Positions 8,682 to 16,973 of a DNA stretch of 58,361 nucleotides are shown here, in pieces. The first letter of the stretch is position 1; each line of letters begins with the position of its first letter. The notes under the pieces are model-generated. The model saw nothing but the letters and a program-made list of their open reading frames with translations. It did not search any database and was not told where the DNA came from. Source of the DNA: UBA4742 sp037138595 (lineage in GTDB: Bacteria > Actinomycetota > Acidimicrobiia > Acidimicrobiales > Acidimicrobilacustridaceae); contig JBAXIB010000021.1 of the NCBI GenBank assembly GCA_037138595.1, positions 1 through 58,361 on the forward strand, written 5' to 3'. The position numbers and the translations under genes are program-made.

Positions 8682-9815
8682 TCAAGGATTCTTTGGAATG
8701 ACCTCGCTGCCACCACCAAAGGTTGCGAGGATTCGCAACGCGTCATCAATGCTGTCGACCGGTTCGACCCGCAACGAACCGGCATACTTCTCGGCTTCGT
8801 CAAACTCGCTGCGCGGCACCAAAAACAACTCGGCACCCGAATCGCGGACCGCGATCGTCTTTTGATGGACCCCGCCGACTTCACCGACATGACCATTGGG
8901 CTCAATCGTTCCGGTGGTCGCGATTTTGTGGCCACCGGTGATCGATCCCTCAGTCATGACGTCCATGATCCCGAGGGTGAAGGCCAACCCGGCCGACGGT
9001 CCACCAACCGAACCAGAATCGACCGAAATCTGCACCGGCAAGTCATATTTCGGATCACGAGTCACCGATGACACCCCGAGGTAAGCCTTGGATGCATCGT
9101 TTGGTCGAGCTCCGAGCGTGACAACGCGATCTTCGCTCACCCGCGTACCGTCGGCCCGATAGGGCTGAACACTCAACGTGACCTGATCGCCTGGCTTGTA
9201 GGTACCTAACGTCGCCACCAACTCATCGCTGCGGGTCACCGAAACACCATTAACTGAAACGACCGTGTCGCCCGCAGTCAACAGGCCTTTAGACGGCGAG
9301 TCGTCGGGGACTTCAACGATGAATGCACCGGTTCCGGTTAGCGAAACTTTGTAGCCAAGTTGAGTGAGCGCGACTGCCGAGGCGATCTCTTTAGAGTCCG
9401 ACATCATCTGAATGTTTGCTTGCAGGTTCTCGTCATGAGACTGCTTGCCCAAGATCAATTCCTCGGGGACGATCGTCACCGAATCGTCAAACTTGGCCAG
9501 TGCCCAATTCAACGCCGTTGCACTTTGCACAGTGACCGTCGTAAAGCCGACTTCACCGTCAATCGGATAAGTCGGCGCACCTTGCACCTCGATCAAGGTT
9601 TCGGTTTCACGCACCGACCCGGGCGACAACAAAAAATATGGAACCTTGATGAACGCGGCAGCAAGCACCGCTGCGAGAATCACCAAGACAGCCACGATTG
9701 CCACGATCCACCAACGAGACAGACCCTCGTCATCATCACTGTCAACATCGTCGAAGGGGATCTCTCCGTCAGAGCCGTCGACCATCGGATCGACCTCGTC
9801 GCCTTCGGTTACCAT
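8682..9815 (-). CDS. YlbL-type membrane PDZ and Lon-like serine protease
   Basis: A 377-residue protein with an acidic cytoplasmic N-terminus, one membrane segment (about residues 33-58), a PDZ domain (FIVEVPDDSPSKG and GDTVVSVNG, about residues 160-240) and a C-terminal Lon-type proteolytic domain. The catalytic dyad is present: Ser274 in GGPSAGLAF and Lys319 in GGVHQKT, 45 residues apart as in Lon. Proteins of this arrangement (YlbL/SdrC-like) are thought to degrade or process membrane or extracytoplasmic proteins. The reading frame stays open far upstream, but that extension is antisense to the HEAT-repeat gene and has unnatural composition. ATG 9815 is the first start that gives the normal N-terminus. 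Its stop lies 18 bases before the DivIVA-type gene, so the two are likely co-transcribed. Confidence 0.88.
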   Translation of the reverse strand: MVTEGDEVDPMVDGSDGEIPFDDVDSDDDEGLSRWWIVAIVAVLVILAAVLAAAFIKVPYFLLSPGSVRETETLIEVQGAPTYPIDGEVGFTTVTVQSATALNWALAKFDDSVTIVPEELILGKQSHDENLQANIQMMSDSKEIASAVALTQLGYKVSLTGTGAFIVEVPDDSPSKGLLTAGDTVVSVNGVSVTRSDELVATLGTYKPGDQVTLSVQPYRADGTRVSEDRVVTLGARPNDASKAYLGVSSVTRDPKYDLPVQISVDSGSVGGPSAGLAFTLGIMDVMTEGSITGGHKIATTGTIEPNGHVGEVGGVHQKTIAVRDSGAELFLVPRSEFDEAEKYAGSLRVEPVDSIDDALRILATFGGGSEVIPKNP

Positions 9816-9888
9816 TGCATCCAACGTGTCCACGGCGGCAAAGCCTGCCACGGAACGACCGTCAGACACACGCGGAGGCCGCAGAAAA

Positions 9889-10623
9889 ATGAGCGACCAC
9901 CCCCAACCGCCCCCTGAACGGCGTCGCACCGACCCGGCTGAACTCGGGGACGATCGCCTGACTGGCCACCTCAAACGCCGTCGACAAGCGGCAATTGCTG
10001 GCCATCGGTCCGATCCCGACTTGGCCCGCGCACTGCTTGGCGATCGGGATGCCGGCGTTCGCTTGTTGGCGCTCGGCGCGCTCGATCGACTGGGAGAACT
10101 GAGCAACGCCGAACTTACACAAGGGCTGGTCGACCCTGAAGTAACCGTGAGACGACGGGCGTGCGAAATTGCCGCCACAAGACCTGGAGTGGCGCCATCT
10201 GGTCCCGCCGTTAGACCCGGTGCCGGTGCCGGTGCCGGTGGCGGTGGCGAAGCGCCCGCTGTCTCGCTCCTCGCCACCCTCGATGACTCAGATCCCATCG
10301 TGGTGGAAGTAGCGGCCTGGGCCTGCGGTGAGCGCGTGCCACCCGAGCCGGGCGCAGTCACACGTCTCATCGAACTCGCAACCGATCACCCCGACGCGTT
10401 GTGTCGTGAAGCAGCGGTCGCGTCGCTCGGGGCGATTGGCGACGATGCTGGACTTCCGGCGATTCTCGCCGCCACCCATGACAAAGCCACCGTGAGGCGG
10501 CGAGCGATCATCGCGCTTGCACCGTTCGATGGTCCCGAAGTTGACGCCGCGCTGCAACGAGCAACAGCTGATCGGGACTGGCAAGTTCGACAAGCCGCCG
10601 AAGATTTACTCGCCGACGACTGA
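9889..10623 (+). CDS. HEAT-repeat protein
   Basis: A 244-residue soluble protein made of Ala/Leu/Asp-rich helical repeats of the HEAT type (DAGVRLLALGALDRLG, DPIVVEVAAWACGE, CREAAVASLGAIGDDAG, TVRRRAIIALAPF, DWQVRQAAEDLLADD). Such repeats form a curved protein-binding scaffold; no catalytic site is visible. A Gly-Ala-Pro linker (GAGAGAGGGGEAP, about residues 108-120) splits the N-terminal and C-terminal repeats. ATG 9889 is chosen because GGAGG lies ten bases upstream and the longer open frame before it is antisense to the protease gene. It is divergent from the YlbL-type gene, 73 bases apart. Partner unknown. Confidence 0.78.
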   Translation: MSDHPQPPPERRRTDPAELGDDRLTGHLKRRRQAAIAGHRSDPDLARALLGDRDAGVRLLALGALDRLGELSNAELTQGLVDPEVTVRRRACEIAATRPGVAPSGPAVRPGAGAGAGGGGEAPAVSLLATLDDSDPIVVEVAAWACGERVPPEPGAVTRLIELATDHPDALCREAAVASLGAIGDDAGLPAILAATHDKATVRRRAIIALAPFDGPEVDAALQRATADRDWQVRQAAEDLLADD

Positions 10624-10687
10624 CTCGACCGATTTTGCAGCAGCGCGACAAGCAGCGCCACCAGCGCCACCAGCGCGGCGCGCTAGG

Positions 10688-11458
10688 TCAGGCCGGAAAT
10701 ATCGGCGGACGTTTCGCCAAAAATGCCGCGACATTCTCTTTGGCATCGGCCGTTTGGCTCGCCTGGGCCATCGCTTCGACCGCCACGTCATAGGCGGCGG
10801 GAAGGTCCAACCCGATTTGCGCGTAAAAGGCCCGCTTGCCAATGGCTTTGGATGACGCGCTCCCCCGAGTCGCTCTCGCCATTAAATCGCTCACCGCCGC
10901 GTCAAGTTCGGCGTCCGGCACAACGGCGTTGATCAAACCCCAATCGCACGCAGTCTGCGCGTCGATGGCATCACCAGTCATCGAGAACTCAAGCGCACGC
11001 TTACGACTCATCGTGCGACCAATCGCCACCATCGGAGTCGTACAAAACCATCCAGCCTTGCCACCAGGCGCGGCAAACGATGCGGACGCACCGGCTACCC
11101 CGAGATCGCAACTTGCCACTAGTTGCGCCCCCGCCGCGGTGGCCAGTGCGTGCACCCGAGCGACCACAACTTGCGGGATCGCCTGCAGCAACATCATCAG
11201 GTCGGTACACGTTCCGAGCAACGCACGCATCGCGTCAAGGTCAGCATGAGCCATGTCGGCGAAATCATGCCCGGCTGAAAACACCGGACCGCGTGCGGCA
11301 AGAACGACCCCGACTGCATCGCTTTGGCCAATGTCACGAAATGCATCCAGAAGCTCGACGAGGTGCGATAGCGAAAGCGCATTACGCCGTTCAGGCCGAT
11401 TCATGGTCACGGTGACAATGTCACCAGTTCGCTCAACAAGCAGCGTCGAATTTTTCAT
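10688..11458 (-). CDS. ECHDC3-like crotonase-family protein (catalytic glutamates absent)
   Basis: A 256-residue crotonase-fold protein. The fold is clear (TVTMNRPERRNALS at the N-terminus, GPVFSAGHDF for the first oxyanion element, TGDAIDAQTACDWGLI near the C-terminus). In classical enoyl-CoA hydratases two glutamates activate water. Here these positions read Gln112 (ATAAGAQLVASCDL) and Gly132 (FAAPGGKAGWFCTTP). That pattern matches the ECHDC3 subgroup, so hydration of enoyl-CoA is unlikely and the reaction, if any, is unknown. ATG 11458 is preferred; the longer open frame is antisense and runs into mreB. It follows mreB on the same strand at 58 bases and may share its transcript. Confidence 0.85.
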   Translation of the reverse strand: MKNSTLLVERTGDIVTVTMNRPERRNALSLSHLVELLDAFRDIGQSDAVGVVLAARGPVFSAGHDFADMAHADLDAMRALLGTCTDLMMLLQAIPQVVVARVHALATAAGAQLVASCDLGVAGASASFAAPGGKAGWFCTTPMVAIGRTMSRKRALEFSMTGDAIDAQTACDWGLINAVVPDAELDAAVSDLMARATRGSASSKAIGKRAFYAQIGLDLPAAYDVAVEAMAQASQTADAKENVAAFLAKRPPIFPA

Positions 11459-11516
11459 ACGCGCACTCTCGCACAGCACCATGCGTCGCGCGCAGTGTTC
11501 TGCCGATAGCCAACCG

Positions 11517-12512
11517 TCACACCATGAACATGACTTTGAGCGCATCAAATGCTTCGATGCAATGCCCAGCACCCAGCACGACGCATTCAAGGGGCGCATT
11601 GACCATATGCACCGGAATCTCAGTTTCTTGGGCCAACCGCAAGTCGAGGCCCCGCAACATGCCACCGCCACCCACCAGATGGATGCCCTGAATGATGAGG
11701 TCCTGGGCGAGTTCCGGCGGCGCTTGCCCCAAACACGAAATGACCGAGTCGACCATTGCCGAAACTGGTTCGTCGATGGCGTCGCGCACTTCTTCGGCCG
11801 ACAGCACAACCGTCTTGGGTAAACCGCTCATGAGTTCACGACCGCGCACTTCAGCGGCGTATTCGTTCTCAGTCGGCCAAGCTGACCCGATCGTGACTTT
11901 GATTTCTTCCGCGGTGCGTTCGCCAATGGCGATGCCATATTCACGACGAATGTAAGTCTGGATGTGGGCATCAATGTCGAATGATCCAATGCGGACTGCT
12001 TCGAGCGCGACCACACCGCCAAGTGAAATAAGCGCAGTCTCGGACGTACCGCCGCCAATATCGACCACCATGTTCCCCATCGGTTCGTTGATGGGAAGTC
12101 CAGCACCGATAGCCGCGGCCATTGGCTGCTCGATCAGGTGCGCTTCAGAAGCCCCGGCGCGCTTTGCCGCCTCAATAACCGCTCGCCGTTCAACCGCAGT
12201 GATCGCCGACGGCACACAAATCACCACCCGAGGGCGATTAAAACGACTCACGCCAACCCGTTGCAACAGCAACCGAATCATTCGCTGAGTGATTTCGAAA
12301 TCGGTAATGGCACCCTTGCGAAGCGGGCGAACAGCGACGATATAACTCGGTGTGCGGCCAATCATCTGCCACGCTTCATGGCCCATCGCCAGCACATCTT
12401 GGGTGCGGCTGTTCAGCGCGATCACCGACGGCTCGTTTAACACGATGCCTTCACCGCGCGCGTACACCAGCGTGTTCGCGGTGCCGAGATCGATGGCGAG
12501 GTCGCGGGCTAT
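11517..12512 (-). CDS. mreB: Rod-shape protein MreB, apparently starting at an ATA codon
   Basis: An actin-family ATPase that forms membrane-bound filaments guiding lateral wall synthesis. Actin-fold motifs are intact: phosphate 1 (DLAIDLGTANT), phosphate 2 (VVDIGGGTSE) and the adenosine loop (LVGGGGMLRGL). From the codon at 12512 the protein is 331 residues, close to the usual length, and begins with the normal MreB N-terminus (x-A-R-D-L-A-I-D-L-G). That first codon is ATA. There is no ATG, GTG or TTG between it and the upstream in-frame TGA. The only standard start, GTG 12467, would remove the phosphate-1 loop. AGGAG lies eight bases before the ATA, and the ATA overlaps the preceding gene's stop (ATAG), so initiation there is plausible. 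A sequence error or mutation from ATG is the alternative. Confidence 0.88.
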   Translation of the reverse strand: MARDLAIDLGTANTLVYARGEGIVLNEPSVIALNSRTQDVLAMGHEAWQMIGRTPSYIVAVRPLRKGAITDFEITQRMIRLLLQRVGVSRFNRPRVVICVPSAITAVERRAVIEAAKRAGASEAHLIEQPMAAAIGAGLPINEPMGNMVVDIGGGTSETALISLGGVVALEAVRIGSFDIDAHIQTYIRREYGIAIGERTAEEIKVTIGSAWPTENEYAAEVRGRELMSGLPKTVVLSAEEVRDAIDEPVSAMVDSVISCLGQAPPELAQDLIIQGIHLVGGGGMLRGLDLRLAQETEIPVHMVNAPLECVVLGAGHCIEAFDALKVMFMV

Positions 12513-12751
12513 GGCGCCGACTCCTGAGTCGGGTCCACCGATTCAGGCGAACCAGCCGGTTGCTGCGTGGTACGAAGCCGACGACGCCCGCCTGATGCCG
12601 GACCAGCATCGTGGCCGAGCGCTTTCATCTCGCGCGAAAAATCATCAATGCTGGACATAAAGGTCTTCGGCTTGCGGTTCAACAGCCAGATCAACACCGA
12701 ACCGACCACGCTCAATCCAATTGCGATGAGCAGGAAAGCCGCGTTACTCAC
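12509..12751 (-). CDS. Small single-pass membrane protein upstream of mreB
   Basis: An 80-residue protein with one N-terminal membrane segment (AAFLLIAIGLSVVGSVLIWLL) followed by a basic stop-transfer (NRKPK) and a charged cytoplasmic tail containing SSIDDFSREMKALG. It starts with GTG overlapping the moaE stop (GTGA) and ends with TAG overlapping the ATA proposed as the mreB start. The tight coupling suggests co-translation with mreB and perhaps a role at the envelope; no family function is known to me. Confidence 0.8.
   Translation of the reverse strand: MSNAAFLLIAIGLSVVGSVLIWLLNRKPKTFMSSIDDFSREMKALGHDAGPASGGRRRLRTTQQPAGSPESVDPTQESAP
12521..12525 (-). promoter_or_regulatory. Ribosome-binding site that marks the mreB start
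   Basis: AGGAG on the minus strand, eight bases upstream of the ATA codon at 12512. It lies inside the 3' end of the preceding membrane-protein gene and is the best evidence that translation of mreB begins at the ATA. Confidence 0.65.
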
Positions 12752-13260
12752 AGCGCACCCGCTACCGCTTGTACCTCAGTCGATGCCAGGTCACTGAGTT
12801 CCACAACGTGTTGGGCGTCAAGGCCCCAACTCTCGCCGTCGTTCCAAGTTTCGCGTTTCCAAATCGGAACGGTGGATTTGAGCGCGTCGATCATGAATCG
12901 AGTTGCATCGAATGCTTCGGCGCGATGTGGTGCCGAAGCAACGACCACCACGGCCGACTCCCCAAGCGGAACCAGCCCGGTGCGATGAAGCAACACCAAT
13001 CGGCCAATCCCTGACCAACGAGCACGAGTCTCGGCCGCGATCAGACTCATGCGCGGTAGCGCGTGTTCGTCGTAAACCTCATATTCGAGCTGAGTCACGC
13101 CCACGCGATCGAGTGAATGGTCGCGAGCGGTACCACTAAAAATGACCACGGCTCCGCAACTCGGCACCACAACCCAGTCCGCGGCGACACCGAGAGGCAG
13201 CGGGTCGGAAGAAAGTCCAACCCAGTCGTCGGCGTGCGCTGGTGGTATCACAGCGGCCAT
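12748..13260 (-). CDS. moaE: Molybdopterin synthase catalytic subunit (MoaE-like)
   Basis: A 170-residue MoaE-family protein, the large subunit that uses MoaD thiocarboxylate to build the dithiolene of molybdopterin. Recognisable parts are GAVVIFSGTARDHS, LEYEVYDEHAL, IGRLVLLHRTGLVPLGESAVVV, SAPHRAEAFDATRFMIDALK and the PIWKRE motif that carries the active-site lysine and arginine. ATG 13260 is preferred; the open frame continues upstream but lacks family similarity. No other molybdenum-cofactor gene is visible nearby. The GTGA overlap couples it to the small membrane protein and mreB. Confidence 0.88.
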   Translation of the reverse strand: MAAVIPPAHADDWVGLSSDPLPLGVAADWVVVPSCGAVVIFSGTARDHSLDRVGVTQLEYEVYDEHALPRMSLIAAETRARWSGIGRLVLLHRTGLVPLGESAVVVVASAPHRAEAFDATRFMIDALKSTVPIWKRETWNDGESWGLDAQHVVELSDLASTEVQAVAGAL

Positions 13261-13344
13261 CGTAGGCGAACCCGTCACCTGTTTTGTCGGTCTCGCTGGA
13301 GGGGCGCGCTCCGCTGTGCAAGGTCCATCGGTATCGTTTCGCCC

Positions 13345-14583
13345 GTGCCCCACGATGATGAACCCGCGGAACTGCCTGGGTTCGGCCCTCCACCTTCACC
13401 CGATGACCGGCTTTGGCGCCATCCGTCCGAGATTGGACAAACTGCGCCTGCCGGCGTTCTCGCCACTCCTCATCGTTCGCGTCGAACGCTTGGCGTGGGG
13501 ATCGCGTCGGCGATGGTCGGCGCCGCGGCAATGCTTTTGGTGGTTCTGGCGATCGGCGGTTTTGACACCGAACGCCACGTCGCCGTGTCACAAATTCAAG
13601 TACCCGAACCGAAAGACCCGGCACCGTCGGATCGCGCCATCGCCGATCGGGCGCTGCCGGCCGTCGCGCATCTGCACGTCCGTCGAGCCAACGGGGACAC
13701 CAGCGGCACCGCCATCGTCTTTCGCGACGACGGCCATCTGATGACAACTGCCGAAGCAGTCGATGGTGCCGAAGTCATCTCTGTCCAACTTGCCGACGGC
13801 CGAACGCTTGATGCGACAGTCATTGGTAGTGACCGGGCCAGCGACATCAGCGTCATCAAGATCGACGCGGCGCAGTTGCCAACTGCAGTTCTCGGCACTG
13901 ACGACCATCTTCAACTCGGCGAACCGACCATCGCGATCGAAGCCCTCGACGGCAACAACGCGCCCAATATTTCTGTCGGATTGATAAGTGCGCTTCGCCG
14001 TCGCGTCGAAGCTGGTTCGGGCACAACGCTTCACGACATGATCCAAACCAATGTGCGACTCACTGAATCGGGCGCGGGTGCGGCACTCGTCGACAGCTCA
14101 GGCGCAGTCATCGGAGTCGTTACTCACCGCGGCATGGGTGATGATGCCAGTGGCAGTAGCAGCGGAAATGGAAGTGGGAGCAGTACTTCTACGGCAATTG
14201 GCTCCACACTGGTGCCGCGTTTTGCCACCCCCATTGGGTTTGCCAAGCAAGTGGCCGACGAATTGATCCTGCATGGTCGTGTCGCTCATCCGTGGCTCGG
14301 CGTTCGGTCCAGCGACTTATCCGAAGACCAATTCGAAGCGGTTGGGCGTCATGGCGCACGGGTCGAAGATGTGGCGACCGGCAGTCCCGCCGACGAAGCC
14401 GACCTGCGCACCGGTGATGTGATTGTCAGCATCGACAGCGGTCACGCCATCGAATCAAGTTCCGATCTCGTGGTTGCCTTGCGGGGTCACCACCCGGGTG
14501 AGCCAGTCGCCATCACCGTCATGCGAGGGTCAGACGAAGAAGTCGTCACCGCCACGTTGTCAGAAAATACGTCACTGCCCTAG
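13345..14583 (+). CDS. HtrA/DegP-like membrane protein with a lost catalytic triad (pseudoprotease)
   Basis: A 412-residue protein with a Pro-rich cytoplasmic N-terminus, one membrane segment (about residues 48-70, SAMVGAAAMLLVVLAIGG), a trypsin-like HtrA domain and a C-terminal PDZ domain (PWLGVRSSDL ... GARVEDVATGSPADEADL ... GDVIVSIDSGHAI). Aligned to HtrA, the catalytic His of NAHVV is Glu137 (TTAEAV), the Asp is kept (Asp167, ASDISVIKI) and the Ser of GNSGG is Ala244 (SGAGAALV). It should therefore bind peptides rather than cut them. A Ser/Gly linker (SGSSSGNGSGSSTSTA) interrupts the second barrel. GTG 13345 is the chosen start; the ribosome-binding site is weak. It is divergent from moaE. 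Confidence 0.85.
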   Translation: MPHDDEPAELPGFGPPPSPDDRLWRHPSEIGQTAPAGVLATPHRSRRTLGVGIASAMVGAAAMLLVVLAIGGFDTERHVAVSQIQVPEPKDPAPSDRAIADRALPAVAHLHVRRANGDTSGTAIVFRDDGHLMTTAEAVDGAEVISVQLADGRTLDATVIGSDRASDISVIKIDAAQLPTAVLGTDDHLQLGEPTIAIEALDGNNAPNISVGLISALRRRVEAGSGTTLHDMIQTNVRLTESGAGAALVDSSGAVIGVVTHRGMGDDASGSSSGNGSGSSTSTAIGSTLVPRFATPIGFAKQVADELILHGRVAHPWLGVRSSDLSEDQFEAVGRHGARVEDVATGSPADEADLRTGDVIVSIDSGHAIESSSDLVVALRGHHPGEPVAITVMRGSDEEVVTATLSENTSLP

Positions 14584-14594
14584 CGATAAGTCAA

Positions 14595-15653
14595 TCATCG
14601 CCGGCGTCGGCGAACCCGAATTGCAAAGACCCCCGCCGCGATAAACGTCACGAGCGCGGCACCGGCCGCCACCAATGACAGTTCCTGTCGGTGCCTCGGG
14701 TTCATCGTGGCCAACGGACCGCCCGGGTCGGCCTCGACATACACCTCATCGTTTCGATGGCGCGGTTCCCATCCGGTGGCCCGAAGTTTGTCGTTCGCAA
14801 CGATCCACGGTTGTTGGGTATAGGCCCATCCATCCGGTGGACCAGACGTGCCCATTTCGGCTCGCAGCGCCTCGAATCGACCGGCGAATCCGGCCGGCAA
14901 ATGCAACCGCCCTGCCGGACCCGCCAAATCGCGTAGTTGATCGGCAGGCAACCAACTGTCGGGCGCGACATTGAAGGGGCCATCGAGGCGAGCCCGACGA
15001 GCATGGTCAATCGCCGACGCGAGGTCGTCAAGGTGCAAAAACTGACTCGGACGATCAGTTCCGGCGGCGCGTAATGCCGCTGCCGACCAAGGCGAACCAC
15101 CGAGCCATTCGGATAATTCGGCCGATACCGACACGGTTGGTCGCAGCACCGCTACCGTCGAATCTTGTTGCGCGTTTCGCCACTCGAAAACCTGACGCTC
15201 ACTTTCGGCCCGAGACGTCGCGTACAACAACGACGGGTCCGGACGAAGCGGGGATTCCTCGGTCAATGGCATTGGATTGTTCGCCCACGCGCCGTAAACC
15301 ATCGCACTCGACAACACAACCAAGTGAGCAACGCCCGCAGTCGACGCTGCATCGAGCAAGAAACGGGTGGCGCCAAGGTCGTCGAGTGGCTCACCACTCG
15401 TGGGAAGTCCATCGGGCCCCGATGTCGTGGTCGCTCCAAGGTGAATGAACGCATCGACTTCAGTCAGCAATGCCGTGATCGACTCCGAGGTCAGTGACAG
15501 TTCATGGGCCTCGACTGATGCCGGCAGTTCACCACTGTGAATTTCGCGATCAACCACAATGACTCGGCCGACATTCGGATCGGCAGCCGCCAGCGCAACC
15601 ACGCGGGTCCCAAGCGGACCAGAGGCGCCTGTGATCATGACCGTTTGCGACAT
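14595..15653 (-). CDS. NAD(P)-dependent epimerase/dehydratase-like protein with C-terminal membrane anchor
   Basis: A 352-residue extended short-chain dehydrogenase. The N-terminus has the dinucleotide-binding glycine motif (ITGASGPLGTRV), then VDREIHSGE, an LGATTTSGPDG segment, and VVLSSAMVYGAW with the catalytic serine region. The usual Y-x-x-x-K is YATSR, so the lysine is replaced by arginine. The last 35 residues form one membrane segment (ELSLVAAGAALVTFIAAGVF) with a poly-Arg tail, which would tether it to the membrane facing the cytoplasm. Substrate unknown. ATG 15653 begins right at the conserved fold; no strong ribosome-binding site is seen. Confidence 0.8.
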   Translation of the reverse strand: MSQTVMITGASGPLGTRVVALAAADPNVGRVIVVDREIHSGELPASVEAHELSLTSESITALLTEVDAFIHLGATTTSGPDGLPTSGEPLDDLGATRFLLDAASTAGVAHLVVLSSAMVYGAWANNPMPLTEESPLRPDPSLLYATSRAESERQVFEWRNAQQDSTVAVLRPTVSVSAELSEWLGGSPWSAAALRAAGTDRPSQFLHLDDLASAIDHARRARLDGPFNVAPDSWLPADQLRDLAGPAGRLHLPAGFAGRFEALRAEMGTSGPPDGWAYTQQPWIVANDKLRATGWEPRHRNDEVYVEADPGGPLATMNPRHRQELSLVAAGAALVTFIAAGVFAIRVRRRRR

Positions 15654-15739
15654 GGCGCCATGATGCCCGCTGCGTCGCAATCACGCACCTTCGAGGAAAG
15701 CACCCGACCGATGCGGAAGGTGACGCAGTCCCGCCTAGC

Positions 15740-16966
15740 ATGCAGCCAATGAGTGACTTCGGCATCCCAGGGTCCGGCAACGACGACCCGTTCGGCGACA
15801 ACAATCCGTTCAAGGGCATGCCCATTTTCGGTGACTTAGCCAAACTCTTCCAACAACAAGGGCCGGTTAACTGGGATGCCGCTCGCCAGTTGGCGCTTTC
15901 AATCGCCGTTGGTGACACCCCGGAAACCAACGTCGACCCCCTTGAACGCATCAAGATCGAACAATTGGCTCGAGTCGCCGACCTGCAAATAGCCAATGCA
16001 ACTGGCTTGGCGACTTCGATTACCGGCAAAGGCGTAACTGTCACACCGGTCACTCGGTCGCAGTGGGCGCAGCAAACTCTCGATGCCTACAAGCCCCTGT
16101 TCGAACTTCTCGCCAGCTCATTACAACACGACGACCAACCAGCGGTTGCTAGCGATACGGACCACGACGAGTCGATGGCGTGGATGGCTCCGCTGATGCA
16201 GATGATCGGTCCGACCATGTTGGGCATGACTGCCGGTTCAATGGTTGGCCACCTCGCACAGCGGTCATTTGGCCAATACGACCTGCCGATCCCGCGCCCG
16301 CCCAGCGATGAACTCACCATCGTCATCGAGAACATCGCGGCGTTCGGCACCGAATGGAGTTTGCCGGTCGACGATCTTCGCTTGTGGGTTTGCATGAACG
16401 AGATCGCGACGCACGCGATTCTCGGCGTGCCCCATGTCCGAGATGCGCTCGATACCTTCTTGAGCGATTATCTCGCTGGATTTCAAACCGACTCCAATGG
16501 CCTCGAACAGCGCATGGGCGAACTTGACCTCAGCGACCCCAGCGGTTTGCCTGGATTGCAATCAATGTTCGGTGATCCCGAAACGTTGCTCGGCGCGATT
16601 CAATCACCACAGCAACGCGACTTGCTTCCGCGCCTCGAAGCGCTGGTTACGGTCATCGTCGGAGTCGTCGACCACACCATGGATCAAATCGGCTCGGGCT
16701 TGATTACCTCGTACGGGATGGTCTCCGAAGCGGTCCGGCGTCGTCGTGTCGAAGATGACCAGTCGGATCGATTCGTCGAGCGACTCTTTGGCCTCGAACT
16801 CACCCAAGCGCAATACGACCGCGGCAACGCTTTTGCCGCCGGTGTCGTCGAGCGCGCCGGGGCGACCGGGCTCAACCGGCTGTGGGATTCGGTTCGCAAC
16901 TTGCCTACCCCTGCCGAAGTCGATGCGCCCGGCCTTTGGCTCGCCCGGATCGAACTTCCGGACTAA
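15740..16966 (+). CDS. Zincin_2/DUF2342 family protein with degenerate HExxH
   Basis: A 408-residue protein resembling the actinobacterial zincin-like family (TIGR03624 type). Family landmarks are ARVADLQIANATGL, RSQWAQQTLDAYKPL, the Gly/Met-rich MLGMTAGSMVGHLAQRSFG, the DLPIPRPPSDELTIVIENI segment and LRLWVCMNEIATH. In active relatives the last of these carries a zinc-binding H-E-x-x-H. Here it reads Asn220-Glu221-Ile-Ala-Thr224, so both histidines are missing, although a His follows at 225. Zinc binding is doubtful. ATG 15740 or 15749 may be used. It is divergent from the epimerase gene and converges on the MFS gene with only seven bases between them. Confidence 0.82.
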   Translation: MQPMSDFGIPGSGNDDPFGDNNPFKGMPIFGDLAKLFQQQGPVNWDAARQLALSIAVGDTPETNVDPLERIKIEQLARVADLQIANATGLATSITGKGVTVTPVTRSQWAQQTLDAYKPLFELLASSLQHDDQPAVASDTDHDESMAWMAPLMQMIGPTMLGMTAGSMVGHLAQRSFGQYDLPIPRPPSDELTIVIENIAAFGTEWSLPVDDLRLWVCMNEIATHAILGVPHVRDALDTFLSDYLAGFQTDSNGLEQRMGELDLSDPSGLPGLQSMFGDPETLLGAIQSPQQRDLLPRLEALVTVIVGVVDHTMDQIGSGLITSYGMVSEAVRRRRVEDDQSDRFVERLFGLELTQAQYDRGNAFAAGVVERAGATGLNRLWDSVRNLPTPAEVDAPGLWLARIELPD

Positions 16967-16973
16967 CGGCATC

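Noticed and set aside
9646..9888. An 81-residue upstream extension of the HEAT-repeat gene
   Set aside because: It is antisense to the YlbL-type protease, has low-complexity Ser/Thr/Ala composition, and a good ribosome-binding site marks 9889 as the start.
9816..10370. A 185-residue upstream extension of the YlbL-type protease gene
   Set aside because: It is antisense to the HEAT-repeat gene, rich in Ser/Pro/Arg, and not like any protease N-terminus.
10640..10680. Short CAGCGCCAC repeats between the HEAT and crotonase genes
   Set aside because: Only two clear copies occur in a GC-rich convergent gap, with no hairpin or T-run; no function can be supported.
11459..11809. An upstream extension of the crotonase gene into mreB
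   Set aside because: It overlaps mreB in another frame on the same strand and lacks crotonase features.
11517..12512. mreB as a pseudogene
   Set aside because: The frame is intact over its full length and all actin-fold motifs are present; only the start codon is unusual.
13117..13344. A 76-residue upstream extension of the HtrA-like pseudoprotease
   Set aside because: It overlaps moaE on the opposite strand and does not look like a signal or domain.
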